Shown: in pieces, positions 22,656 through 33,553 of the stretch
Position numbering within the stretch: the stretch's first letter is position 1
Layout of the letters: each line of letters opens with the position of its first letter
Assembly: GCA_949752735.1 (NCBI GenBank)
Contig: OX457050.1
Location: 42,787,784 to 42,851,783, forward strand
Source: Lumbricus terrestris
Taxonomy: Eukaryota > Annelida > Clitellata > Crassiclitellata > Lumbricidae
Direction of reading: 5' to 3'
Length of the DNA: 64,000 bases
The notes under the pieces: generated by a model
The model's input: the letters and a program-made list of their open reading frames with translations, nothing else
Databases searched by the model: none
Told to the model about the DNA's origin: nothing
Translations under genes and position numbers: made by a program

Positions 22656-23291
22656 GGTCCCAAATCCGCCTCAGATTCACACTTTGGTGTGACCTTCCGC
22701 GCGTAATAAATTTATGTAATAATAAAAGAAAAAAAAATTATGTAAATGTTAACACAATGAAAACTGGTAGCAGCAACGCCGCCACTGGCATAGGCCTAAG
22801 CATCTACGCTATGATAATATAATTGATTTTGTTGCCGTTGGTCATTGTCTACTTTCCTTATTACGAAGTGAGCGGTTATAGACATTTTCTGCTTTTTGCA
22901 TTGGGGGGGGCTGAGCCTCATTTAACAGGGGCTTAGCCCCCTAACCCCCTTACGCCGCCACTGCGTGACAGCACTTGAAAACTGTTCAAAAATATCTTTG
23001 TCGCACTTGCTTATCGTTCATTAATTTCAAGTGAGACAGAGATTAATTTTGCATCCGACATTTTAGCAATGGCGACAAATCTCTTCTCAGGACTCATGGG
23101 GCATTCGGTGCACCGCACTGAATGAACTTATGTTAAAAACGACCAAGATGTCATCGGCGACCCAGTCGTCCGTCGAAAAATGTCCGGAACTTTCTCGTCC
23201 CCCCATAAACCCGATTTCTTAGAATACACTGAATGACACCTCTTGAATAAATGCATAATCCCCTTCGCGCTTTGGATTTGGATAGTCCTAC

Positions 23292-23321
23292 CACAGAATA
23301 GATAAAGCGTAGCCAGAAGTC
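23292..23321. repeat. Left terminal inverted repeat of the P-like element
   Basis: CACAGAATAGATAAAGCG and 12 further bases; exact complement at 28526-28555. Confidence 0.92.
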
Positions 23322-23473
23322 CAACTCCAAGCTTTTACTGTAATTCGGAAATTAATCTAAAAAGTTGTATAGTCTATGCACGTCGCCATATTTCCATGAT
23401 GGATAATAATGTTACGAGCGTGACTTATTTTTACTGTTTCTCTATGTGAAACTTGTGAAAATTGAATAAAATA

Positions 23474-23577
23474 ATGAGAACGTCTGGCGGAGAGCATTGT
23501 GCAGCAATAGGGTGTGCAAACAACCGAATGAAAAAGAAATGTTTATCGTTTTTTCGCTTCCCGAAAGATGAAACAAG
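23474..23577 (+). CDS. Exon 1 of the P-like transposase (THAP domain start)
   Basis: ATG at 23474, 34 codons plus two bases, then GTAGGC as donor. It encodes HCAAIGCANN and SFFRFPKDETR: the first two zinc ligands of a THAP C2CH finger (Cys9, Cys14) and the FxFP motif. Joined to the acceptor TTGACAG at 24277 it continues in frame as ...ETRCKKWV, exactly as THAP domains read across this junction. Too short to stand out alone, but the split codon and domain fit make it convincing. Confidence 0.88.
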
Positions 23578-24277
23578 GTAGGCCTGCTTAAGTGTAGTAA
23601 GAGAACCGATATAGCGTAGCGTTTACTCTGTTCTGTGATGCATTCAACAATTAATGCTATTCTGTTCACTAAAGTAAAGGTTGATAGAAATTACGTGCAA
23701 AAGTGAGATGAGGTCATCATGAGGATATTTAAGCCTACACTGTCCTGAATAATTTGACTGGCCTACTCCGATGAGATCATGATTATGAATGTATGTGCAT
23801 TTGTTTTAGCGCCCCTTCAAGTTTTTTATACTCAGAAGAAATACGCCTCTGCCTAAGTGTTCAAAATAATACTAGCGAAAATGTTCGTGTCCATCAGCTA
23901 AATTATAGCTTCGAAAGCGCAGACTTCTTTCGCAAAGCGCTGGTTTATTTACTCTTAAACTGTAATATACTGAATATATAACCATAGCCCTTTATTTCGA
24001 TTACTTACTTACTTATCTTGGATGCAGGCAATGACCCGGCTACTTACTTAATGAGCGCTTTGCATGCTGGGATACATGTTGCGATGCCGTCGTTAGGTCG
24101 CCGCGATCTAATTTAATGCATTCGTTGTCAACCGTGTTTGGAGTACGGGCATCCAGTGTGCACGTTTACCGTGGTTTTGACTGCCTTTGTAGCTGTTCCG
24201 CCCCTCTGATGTTATGGCAACCGACCCAGTTTGGAGATTACAATTACGATAATCAAGTGTTTTTATGTTGTTGACAG

Positions 24278-26198
24278 GTGCAAAAAGTGGGTTCAGAATA
24301 CGAGGAGACAGGATCTTATAAATGTGTCATGTGATCGCCTGAGCAAAGGTTACGTCCTCTGCGCTGAACATTTTGAGGACAGTCAGTTCAACAACCGAGA
24401 GTCCAAGAATCGGCTGACGTGGAATGCTGAACCAACAATATTCGCTGTTCCAAATCCACCACCGCTGCGAACGCTTAAAAGAAAACCACCAACATCAAGA
24501 ACCTACCAGCCAGCCACAAAACGAAGACAGACAGACTTTGAAAGCTCTAATGTCGGTGTAAGTGTTCTGTGTGATGCAAATATTGTTAATAACGTGACCT
24601 GTGGAAGTGATGTAACCTGTGGTGGTGATGTGACCTGTGTTGGTGATGTGACCTGTGGTAGTGATGCTAGTACTTCTACTTTGTCTGTTCCTCATGTTCC
24701 ATCCTTTCATAAGCAAAGAGCTGGGCTATGCACCAGATCCTCACCACGTAAACAGAAACTCCGAAGATCTCTAAACAGATTCCGTGTCAGGTTGCACAGA
24801 AGTAATGTGAAGCTATCAGCCACTTCAATTTCAAGGACAGCACTGTCCAAGGACGACTTACTGACAGAGATATCCAAGCATGTGACCGGTCCTGCATACA
24901 GCTTCATTGCAGCTCAACTTAAACTCAGTGGTGTTTTACCTCGCGGTAGAAGGTGGAATGATGAATGTAAGTTGCTGGCGTTGTCATTGTACTATAAGAG
25001 TCCACAGGCATATCGGTTACTGGCAAAGTTGTTTATTTTGCCATGCAAGGCAAGTCTATGTAAATGGGTCAGAAATTTTAGTGTTTCTTGTGGTTTTTCT
25101 GATGCCATTGTAACTGTTATGCAGGAGAAGGTAGCTTCATTGTCACTGGATAATCGCAGTTGTGTTCTTTTATTAGACGAAATGTCGCTACGTCGTGGTC
25201 TTACATATGATAGGCGCTTTGACCGTATAATTGGCTATGAAGACTTTGGTAATAAATCTCAGAGTAATGCTCTTGCTTCCAGTTGTCTTTGTTTTATGGT
25301 GCGTGGCCTGCGTGACAATTGGAAGCAGCCTTTTGCATTCATGTTCTCATCATCTGCTGTTAAGGCAGATAAAGTGCAGAACTTACTACTAGATTGTTTA
25401 ACACAACTGTATGCAATTGGTCTGCACGTGAAGGCTGTGATTAGTGATCAAGGTTCAAACTTTGTTGCAGCTTACAAGAACATGGGTGTTACTGTTATTG
25501 AACCATTTATCAAGGTGAATGACCAGACTGTTTTTGTGTTTTATGACCCTTGTCATCTACTGAAAAGTGCCAGAAATGTGTTGGAAAAAAACAATGTGCA
25601 CAGCGGCAAAAATGTTGCAACATTGGATCATGTTAGAAGTTTGTACAGTCTTGATGCCAAACGAAACTACCGCTTAGCACCGCGTCTCAGTAGCCAGCAC
25701 GTTCATTTGACATCATTTTCTAAGATGCGAGTTAAACTTGCTGCTCAAACATTAAGTCATTCTGTAGCGGCGGCAATTGAAACAAATTGTTCTATTGGTT
25801 CGTTAACACCTCTTGCCATGGGCACGGCTGAATATGCTGAGAAGTTTGACACTCTTTTTGATTGTTTCAATAGTTCTGAGGTGTATTGTACAAAAGTGTG
25901 TAGAGGAAGCTTATCTGCAAGATCAAAACATCGTTGCATTTTGCTGGATGTACAGTCCTGGTTGTCAACTTTGCGTGTGATAACTGTGTCCACTGGACGT
26001 GATATCACTGCACAAGTTAAATGTTTTGAAGGTTGGCGAAGTAATATTAATGCATTATTATTACTGTGGAATGACTTATCATCAAATCATGGCTTTCGAT
26101 TTCTTTTCAGAACGCATATCGCAAGGCCTGCTTCAACAGTCTCTTGCAACCGAGTCGTAGTGGCAATTGTTTTTCTGATGGTGATCAGCTATTGGTGA
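24278..26198 (+). pseudogene. P-like transposase exon 2: THAP end, DNA-binding linker and most of the RNase H-like domain
   Basis: Starts after the TTGACAG acceptor. CKKWVQNTRRQDL, SCDRLSKGYVLCAEHF and AEPTIF complete the THAP domain (site-specific DNA binding at transposon ends). A basic linker follows, with repeated GGDVTC-like units and SSPRKQKLRRSLNR, then the P/THAP9 catalytic region: LLLDEMSLRRGL (acidic residue at codon 25176), VISDQGSNF (codon 25446) and YDPCHLLKSARN. After GFRFLF the frame turns into unrelated residues and ends at 26198. The expected LNQDxxENxFG-type stretch, where I place the last acidic catalytic residue, is missing. The product would be a non-catalytic protein; a THAP-only repressor-like role is only a possibility. 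Confidence 0.88.
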
Positions 26199-26785
26199 CA
26201 TTGTCTAAATTGAGCACTGTGTCATCATGCACATTGGCACAGAAATCTGTCGGTTGCTCTATTGATTTTTCATTTTCTGACCTTCCAGAACCTAGCGATT
26301 TGTGCGAACAAAATGCGCTGATGTATGTTTGTGGATATTTGCTAAGAAAATTGTTTACCTGGCACAATTGTGATGCATGTAAAGCTGCATTTTGTGATTC
26401 AAGCAACGAGTGCAATGATGACAGAAAAGTTTTCTTGTCATTCAAGGCTTACAAGTGTAATGATGCACGAGTCTTTCATTCGTTGTATGTGCCATCGGCC
26501 CTATTCTATTCATTTATTTGTCAGTGCAATGCGGTGTTTTTGAAGCTGTTTAACTTAAAAAATGCGTGCAACTTGTCTGATATTCGACATGACGTAGTGG
26601 ATGCTGTAACAAACACAGTTCCATTACCAAGTGAATGCATGGAGATTGATGCTGCTAAGCTTGTGACAAGTTTCGTCAATTTGATGATTTTTTACAAAGT
26701 TCGGTTTTTCAATAGAGATATAAAAGATGTTAAAGTCAGCACTGGGAAGAAGAATAAAAAGTGTGCTATTTTGTCTCATAACTAG
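26110..26785 (+). pseudogene. P-like transposase C-terminal part in a shifted frame
   Basis: The frame that begins NAYRKACFNSLLQPSRSGNC at 26110 continues the THAP9-type protein: NALMYVCGYLLRK, CDACKAAF, and ends KNKKCAILSHN. It is offset from the upstream exon. The join lies at CTTTTCAG, where sequence corresponding to roughly 30-40 residues seems to have been lost, so upstream and downstream parts are both recognisable but cannot be read together. CTTTTCAG also looks like a splice acceptor, but no donor would restore the missing motif. Confidence 0.85.
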
Positions 26786-27257
26786 CGACAGTTGGTAATT
26801 TTGTGTAATCGTATTACCGTACTATTACGTAAATACCATTATTGACATTGATGTTTTTGTGTTTGTTGATATTCAGAAATAACACTCATCTTAGTTACCT
26901 ATATTCTGAATTGTAGGACTGATATCAAACTTAGGAGTTCGTTTGCTAATAATTATACTCTCATTTTCTAATTAATTTAATCACTTGAAACAATTGAACC
27001 CCCTCAATGTAAACAGTTGCATTTTGAGTCAGGGCTCAACCTTGTGTAAGCTGTTGCTTTTGTAGGGCTCCGTTGTACTTAATGATTGCTTGTTTGATAA
27101 TGTACTGTTGATATGAACTCAGGTATAATTCCCTGACTTTAAATATTTTACGTTTCACTGCATGTTTCATGGTTGCAAGAGTTATGTTATAAAAAAGTAT
27201 TCTTCAGATACTCACATTGTGTTTAATCATATCAAATGACTTGACTTATGGCTTTGA

Positions 27258-27467
27258 CTATGCTTTCGCACATGACAGCCGCTCAGCTATCGAAAATCTC
27301 CACTTCTCTCTTTCTTGGGCTTTGTGTGTAGCCTCCTGTAAGGACCAACCTATCTCCCGACAGTCCTCTCGTATCATGTCGAACCTTCTCTTCTTTGGTC
27401 TTCCCTTTTTTCTTTTACCATGTACATATCCGTTGACAGCTATCTTTGGGTATCTCTCATCCTGCAT
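27258..27467 (-). pseudogene. RTE-like reverse-transcriptase tail fragment
   Basis: KKGRPKKRRFDMIREDCREI and EREKWRFSIAERL match the tail of the RT fragment at 53521-54284 (RGRPCREWLDDIT...ERDKWRRIV). It is a truncated insertion inside the P-like element, opposite in strand to the transposase. Confidence 0.65.
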
Positions 27468-27499
27468 TCTGGTTACATGGCCAAAGTAGCGTAGCTACT

Positions 27500-27570
27500 C
27501 ATATAGGAGGATAGTTAAAATGGCATTGGACACCTACGAGCGTTGAGCCCATGGTTGATGATGATATCAT
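27500..27570 (+). mobile_element. RTE-like 3' end scrap
   Basis: ATTGGACACCTACGAGC, TGAGCCCATGG and GATGATGAT match the 3' end of the 53521-54310 element (ATTGACACCAACGGGC, TGAGCCCATGG, GATGATGATG). It lies head to head with the minus-strand fragment at 27258. Confidence 0.55.
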
Positions 27571-28525
27571 TATGAGAATCTACAAAGCACCGAGATTGAC
27601 AGTATTAGTTATTCAGAGCATGACAACTCAAAGAACAGCTGTGAAGGAATGAGGATGGTACCCCCGACTAATATTCTTACGCTGGATTTAGGGTGGCAGT
27701 CATTCCACAGAGAAGGGCCGCAAAGGCATGGTGTTGGGCCATGGCAGTCCTTGCACAGAGAACTTGGAGAGTGGGAAGATGCAGCAAAGAGGGGTTTAAT
27801 AATAATATTCTCTTTATTTAAACAATCCAGTTGACACACCGCAACCGGTTACAGTGTACAATTATGCAGTTTAAACAATTCACAAGAATGGAGATTACAG
27901 AATACACAAATCATTGTTGAATTCTTAAGACTCGTAGCAGTACCTTGCAATGGAAAAAGAACAGGAAACCAGTGGACACCTAGACGATTATTATTTCAAC
28001 AACATGTCCTTAAAATTTAGCAATAACTTATAATTCATCAATAGTAAATGCTAGACAGACACCCACGCCCTATTTGTTTGGGAAGAATAAACATTTCACA
28101 AGTCATGTGGTCATAGAAAGTACCCGAGCATGGCATCTGGGGTGTAGGTTATAACTCTTGCTTCGCTGGGTGGGGGTGGGTGGAGTACCTCGTGGAGGAC
28201 TTGATCGGGTCTTACAAGAACCGCCGAAAACAAGCGGGTATTGATCGCCATTGAAACAAACTCTACAACTCGCCAAAGTCGTTTGGCCCTAAGATACATC
28301 AGTCATGAAAGTAATTCAGTCCCAAGAAGTATAATTATTAACTCAACATTTAGCCTCTGGCACAATTTAGTAGATAGACCGCAGCGTAAACATCTGCTCT
28401 TAGGTAAACACCGGCTATCCGTGCGGTAGCATTGAGCGAAAGTTCACGTATTTCGCTGGGAGCGCTGCAGTCGCCATAGACTATGCTGGCATTACACCGC
28501 TTAGCATTGAAATACGTCCCAGTCA

Positions 28526-28555
28526 GACTTCTGGCTACGCTTTATCTATTCTGTG
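28526..28555. repeat. Right terminal inverted repeat of the P-like element
   Basis: Ends CTTTATCTATTCTGTG; followed by the GTCCTACC duplication. Confidence 0.92.
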
Positions 28556-28875
28556 GTCCTACCTTCCGTTCGTGACGTCACTAACTTCAGCCATAATGAT
28601 TGCTTCAGCGACTTAGCTCATATTTCCGGTTTTCATCAACCGAAAATGAATGTCAGTTTGCCCAGATTTTATTAACTTTTCTGTTCTTAGTATTCTTAAC
28701 CGTGTATCGGGATTGCCAAAGCGCAGAAATATCGGTTTGCGTTGTAAGAATTTTTTCAAAATTGTGTTATTTTTAGCACCTCTGGTTATCAAAAGACAAA
28801 TTAATCAGTATAGAAAAGCGACTCTACATTCCCTCTATAGAATGGCATAATTTCTTTTTCTCTTGAAAAAAATGA

Positions 28876-29259
28876 GGTTCTTGTTTTTTATATGACCACC
28901 AAAATTTATAAATTCGATGAAAAATATTTTCTCACGAAATAGAAGCGGGATTTAGCGCGTGAGGGTCGGTTAGGGCTCAGGTTAGGCGTCGTGAGGGTCG
29001 GTTGGGGTTAGTTTTAGGGTTCGTGCAGTCATTATGCTGAAATTGAAGCTGGATTGATGAAAACTAATATTCAATGAAAAATTAATGAAAAATATATGCT
29101 GACGAAATAGAAACGGGATTTATCGAAAGAATTCTTGCCTAAACAGAAGCTGGATCGATTAAAAGGATTATCGGCAAACTAGAAGTGGGATTTATGCAAG
29201 ATAACAACGCTGCAACTTTAGTTCTAGGTGTCTTGGTGGTCGTATAAAAAACAAGTACC
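28876..29259. mobile_element. Short element, TATGACCACCAA arms with the telomere-like core
   Basis: The inverted ends of about 27 bp run GGTTCTTGTTTTTTATATG and ACCACCAA; the 8-bp duplication AAAAATGA is at 28868-28875 and 29260-29267. The core is the one seen at 3895, 5643 and 14648 (TTAGGGCTCAGGTTAGGCG). The similarity to 14648 stops exactly after GGTGTCT, where the arms begin to differ. Confidence 0.88.
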
Positions 29260-29269
29260 AAAAATGATG

Positions 29270-30270
29270 TTTACGTTAGCCTATAATAAAAAAAAACAAG
29301 ACAATTATATGAAAATATCACCCATTTTCACACATTGAAATTTATTTTTTTAGCTCTTTCGGTTTTCAAAAGACAAATTTATGACCATAGGATGCCCCAC
29401 GTCCCCTCTATACAATCGCATAATTCGTGTTTCTTCAAAATAAATGACGGCTTAGATATAGCCAATAATCTAGGGGGATACCACCACAACCTGATACCTC
29501 GGGATATCGTGCACAACTTTTGAACAGTGAGAGATATTTTCTCACATTTTGCCTCAAAATATGTGTTAATGAACCCCTACATCTACTTAAAATGCTATTT
29601 TTTTTATTCCATACGGAAAAGTTTAATATGAAAAAACCTAGGGAGTGGATACCTCCCTCTTGGTAGCCCGAGAGTTAAACGACTGCTCTTGTTCATTTCA
29701 TGTGTCATGTTTCTTAATTAAACCAAGATTACATTATTTACATAGACTGCGTTGATTACACGCCGCACTCGATTGATTGATCCTAGCTCGGCGTCGAGTC
29801 GATCAAAACATCGCTGACTCGATCGACTTGAAAGTCGAGTCGATCGTTAGTCAAGTATCGACTCGACTAGCAACTAACACTCGACTCGACTCTGGAGTAT
29901 TATGCGTGCTTTAGGCTTTCTGAGCAAATTTAAATACTAACCAATAGCAGGCCTAATAACAAAAGTGTGAGCGACAATAGTGTGCACATTTTATGTTTTT
30001 AATCAGTTCTTAATGTTAAGAATTTATTTTTCAATAGTATGGTAATCAAAAGCAACTTTGCAAAAAACATGTTTCGAATAAACATAACGAAATGTAGTAT
30101 TGTTGCAGATTTTTTAATGAGTCAAGCTGGGATTTTGTTATTTTCTTCTGAACATGACAATCTGCAGCTAGACTTACCTGTCAAAGGGAGTGCAATGCTC
30201 TCAACTCTATGTCGTTGTTTAAAATCACATGCGAAGCATTGTCTTAGAAAGATTCTTAATTGTTATTATA
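29270..30270. other. No gene; GTCGAGTC cluster at 29757-29900
   Basis: Mostly AT-rich. 29757-29900 contains ten or so copies of GTCGAGTC/GACTCGAC-type motifs in both orientations, like subterminal motifs of a DNA transposon, but no ends were found. Confidence 0.45.
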
Positions 30271-30277
30271 TCTCGTG

Positions 30278-31813
30278 ATGTCGGAAAGTAGTTTGTGCAA
30301 ACAATCCCTCACAAACTCTACTGAAAACGCAACACACACATCTACGCACAGTTCCCAGCTATTACCTGAATTATTTGGCCGGATGATTCAAATAGAGAAA
30401 CAAGAAGAAATCAGTTCCAAAGAAAAGACACATGAATGCGAGCTTTGTAAGAAATGTGTTCGAAGTGCGCCTGGTCTAAAGAGACACATGAAAATTCATA
30501 TTCCAGAGAAAGCAAACATTCACTCGGCATATCAGAAAACGTTCTCAAGCTATTCTGGTCTGAAAACATATTTTGGAGCCCATACTGGAAACGAATCTAG
30601 TACAACAGACCACATTAGAACCTATAATGTGCAGCAACCAAGTCAATGTCAATTATGCCAAAAATCATTTAAACGTCTCTCAATACTGCAGGTTCACGAA
30701 AGGACGCACACCGGAGAGAAGCCGTTTCAGTGTATGGTATGTCAAAAGTCATTTTCTCAGCATTCTTCTCTAAAGAGGCATGTTAGAATCCACACGGGAG
30801 AGAGACCGTACCAATGCCAGGTATGTCGTAACAGTTTTATTGAATCTTCTCATCTGACAGATCATGTTAGAATTCACACTGGTGAGAAACCGTACAAATG
30901 CCAATTCTGTGAGGCAAAATTTAGAAGATACAATGAGCTACAGTACCATGTTAGAAGACACACTGGAGAAAAACTATTTCCTTGTCTGATTTGCAAAAAA
31001 TCATTCGCCATCTCTGCGAATCTAAAACGTCATTCTACAATACATACAGGAGAAAAGCCATATCAATGTCATTTATGTGTTCAAACATTCTCACTCAAAT
31101 ATCGTCTGCAATTTCATCAAAGAACCCATAAGGCAGAGAAACCAAACGAATGTCAGGTGTGCCAACAAACATTTGCTCGTTCTTCCCATCTACAAAGTCA
31201 TGTTCTAATTCATACAGGAGAAAAGTCATATTTATGTCAGTTTTGTGACAAATTGTTTAGAAACCCTAGTGGTTTAAGATGTCACAGTATACTGCATACT
31301 GGAGAGAACCCATACCAATGCCAGCTATGCAGAAGAAGATTTTCTCGATCATGTCATCTAAAACGTCATCTTAGAATTCATACTGGTGAGAAACCTTATC
31401 CGTGCCAGTTTTGCCCGAGAGCGTTTTCAAATACTTCTAGTCTTAGAACTCACATCAGAAGCCATACTGGAGAAAAACCTTACAAGTGTCAAGAATGTCG
31501 TAGATGGTTTGTCGAATCTTCGTGTCTTCGAATTCATGCGAGGATTCATACTGGAGAGAAACCATACCAATGCCAGTTATGTGAGGCAAAGCATAGAAGT
31601 AACAGTCAACTAAAGAGGCATGAGAGAACACATACTGGAGATAAACCGCACTTGTGCCAAGTCTGTTCGAAAACATTCTCACGCAGTTCATGTCTAAAAA
31701 TTCACGAAAGAATTCATACTGGCGAGAAACCATTTCTGTGTGAAGTCTGTAACAAAACATTTTCTCGATCTTCATTTCTGCAGAAACACTCTGTTAGAAT
31801 TCATTCTGGATAG
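30278..31813 (+). CDS. C2H2 zinc-finger protein without the FGCGIC module, ~15 fingers
   Basis: The ATG at 30278 (MSESSLCKQ) gives 511 residues, presumably nuclear and DNA-binding. The first 60 residues hold no domain I recognise (ELFGRMIQIEKQEEISSKEK). Fifteen canonical C2H2 fingers follow; the unit after the first is degenerate (NIHSAYQKTFSSYSGLKTYF, no cysteines). Typical units are [21 protein letters not shown] and CQVCSKTFSRSSCLKIHERIH. The protein ends with the last finger (H-x4-H) and lacks the C-terminal module and linker that mark the other genes here, so it belongs to another subfamily. The frame has no stop or frameshift. Confidence 0.88.
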   Translation: MSESSLCKQSLTNSTENATHTSTHSSQLLPELFGRMIQIEKQEEISSKEKTHECELCKKCVRSAPGLKRHMKIHIPEKANIHSAYQKTFSSYSGLKTYFGAHTGNESSTTDHIRTYNVQQPSQCQLCQKSFKRLSILQVHERTHTGEKPFQCMVCQKSFSQHSSLKRHVRIHTGERPYQCQVCRNSFIESSHLTDHVRIHTGEKPYKCQFCEAKFRRYNELQYHVRRHTGEKLFPCLICKKSFAISANLKRHSTIHTGEKPYQCHLCVQTFSLKYRLQFHQRTHKAEKPNECQVCQQTFARSSHLQSHVLIHTGEKSYLCQFCDKLFRNPSGLRCHSILHTGENPYQCQLCRRRFSRSCHLKRHLRIHTGEKPYPCQFCPRAFSNTSSLRTHIRSHTGEKPYKCQECRRWFVESSCLRIHARIHTGEKPYQCQLCEAKHRSNSQLKRHERTHTGDKPHLCQVCSKTFSRSSCLKIHERIHTGEKPFLCEVCNKTFSRSSFLQKHSVRIHSG

Positions 31814-32339
31814 CAACGTTGCGACAATTATTTCATTGCGAGTCATCATAGATCTTTATTCTCATTACTTTCAGTTCTGCATAAATTAACTGAAAATATT
31901 GAACTGAGAAACCGATTTTATAAGCATAGGCCTACCTAGAGAAACATTTGCTGAAAGGAGCTTTTCTATCTCATGGGATTGTTAAATCATTTAAAGCAAT
32001 ACAATGTCATGTTTAGCGATGCACTGAATGGTCGTGAAATACTGTTCTATATATATATGCAACACTTTCCTCCCAGTCGCATATGTTCTTATTCGTAATG
32101 CAACGAAATTGATTTGATATAGGCTGACTGATCGAGGTCTTTGAAGTAAGCAAAATGAAAAAGGAAACGAATGAAGGCAAGCCTTGAAATCTCACAGGCT
32201 TATATTATGAATAAAGAAATGCGTGCATTCTGCGATAGGCCTAATTATAAATTTCCTGTTCTGTTGCGAGTTACTGTATGCTTTTTCAATAGTTCTTGAT
32301 GCACAGAAAATCTTTAAAAATTCGAATTATTAATTTTTA

Positions 32340-32865
32340 GTTTATATCACAATGTGCGTGTTGTTGGGGTGAGGAAGGGGTGGGTGAAATTTGGAGAGGG
32401 GTGAAATGTTTCCCCGAAAACCAAAATTTAACGGGTGGCGCACCGATGGAGGTCGGAGTAAGTGGGGGCGTGTTGTGGGAGAGGGGATTTTTTTTTGGGG
32501 GGGGGGAGTTTTTTCCCGAAAACCAAAATTTCACGGGTGGCGTACCGGTTGATATCGGAGATAGTGGTGGCCTGTTGTGGGGTGGGGGGCAGGGTGGGAG
32601 CGGTGTTTTTTGGGTGGTTAATTTTTTTCCCCCGAAAACCAAAATTTCACGGGTGGCGCACCGGTGGAGGTCGGAGTTAGTGGTGGCGTGTTGTGGGAGG
32701 TAGGGAAGAGGTTGGGTAAATTTGGGGGGCTAATTTTCTCCCGAAAAAAAATTTCACGGGTGGTATACCGGTGGAGGTCGGAATTAGTGGTGGCTTGTTG
32801 TGGGGTGGGGGGAAATTTGGGGTCGAATCCTAAATTTCCCGGGCAACGCCGGGTACCCCAGCTAG
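32340..32865 (+). mobile_element. Helitron-like 3' end with internal ~110-bp tandem repeats
   Basis: The terminus CCCGGGCAACGCCGGG (short hairpin), then TACCCCAG and CTAG at 32862-32865 followed by T, has the layout of a Helitron 3' end. Upstream, four diverged repeats (CCGAAAACCAAAATTT at about 32414, 32515, 32634, 32742; GGTGGCGCACCGGTGGAGG) precede it. The 5' end and a Rep/helicase gene are not seen. The G-rich frames here are not genes. Confidence 0.6.
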
Positions 32866-33553
32866 TATTGCAATAAAATTTTGATGCAATGTTCACTAAA
32901 ATTAAAGGGGAAAATGTGTACTATGTCAGTCATTATGGCAAAATTAATTTCTCTCCATTGTGTCGTGAATCACCCTAATATACACATATGACCATTGTAA
33001 GCGTGAGTATCGTCTGCATACTTACGCCTACATAATGATACCAATTTATAAAACAGTTTACAGATACTACGAATATTATTAGGCCTAACTACAACTGATA
33101 TTTCCCATCTTCAGTCCCTTAACAATGATATGTTCTAAGTGCAGTGCTTTGGTTTTAAAAACTTGCTTAACAGTAATGGCAGTTGTATGTCCATTCAATT
33201 TCCAAACTATTCCAAATAATAAGATTGCGCAAGAGTTAGGCCTAAAACACTTCACAAGGTCATTTACACTGGGTAGTTTTCGGCTGTTGTTAGGAAGTGT
33301 ACAAACATCTTGTCTTTAGGAACACAGCATCGATACTGGAATTCGCGCAAGTACGACGCAAACAAGGCCCTGCTTGTACCGAACTGGCGCCTAATCTTAC
33401 GTTTCGCGCGCATCAGTGTGAGAATTGTGGAAAAATAACTGGGGGGTTGGACCATTATCCACTTGGAATTGGGGTGTAAAAACATACTTTAACATGGGGC
33501 TCTAAGAAAGACTGGGGGGTCGAAACCCCCAACCCTCCCGGCAATTCTCACCC

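Larger units (their letters stand above)
23292..28555 (+). mobile_element. P-element/THAP9-like DNA transposon, 5.26 kb
   Basis: The terminal inverted repeats are 30 bp and exact (23292-23321 and 28526-28555, CACAGAATAGATAAAGCG...), starting CA and ending TG. GTCCTAC is duplicated at the flanks (23285-23291 and 28556-28562; the next base C is also shared if an 8-bp duplication is counted with a one-base shift). A 10-bp subterminal inverted repeat ATAGTCTATG lies at 23369-23378 and, reversed, at 28475-28484. P elements also have 31-bp ends plus an internal short inverted repeat and 8-bp duplications. The transposase gene is inside on the plus strand; the right third carries retroelement scraps (27258-27560). 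Both ends look intact, but the transposase is damaged. Confidence 0.92.

Noticed and set aside
22770..22975. hAT element bounded by the CGCCGCCACTG motifs at 22775 and 22960
   Set aside because: Both motifs point the same way, so they are not an inverted pair.
26041..26110. A short intron ending in CTTTTCAG within the P-like transposase
   Set aside because: The sequence just before it encodes residues expected in the family (LLLLWNDLSSNHGFRFLF), and splicing would not supply the missing motif.
32380..32896. Several overlapping Gly- or Pro-rich frames on both strands
   Set aside because: G-rich Helitron tandem repeats; open frames on both strands show there is no coding constraint.
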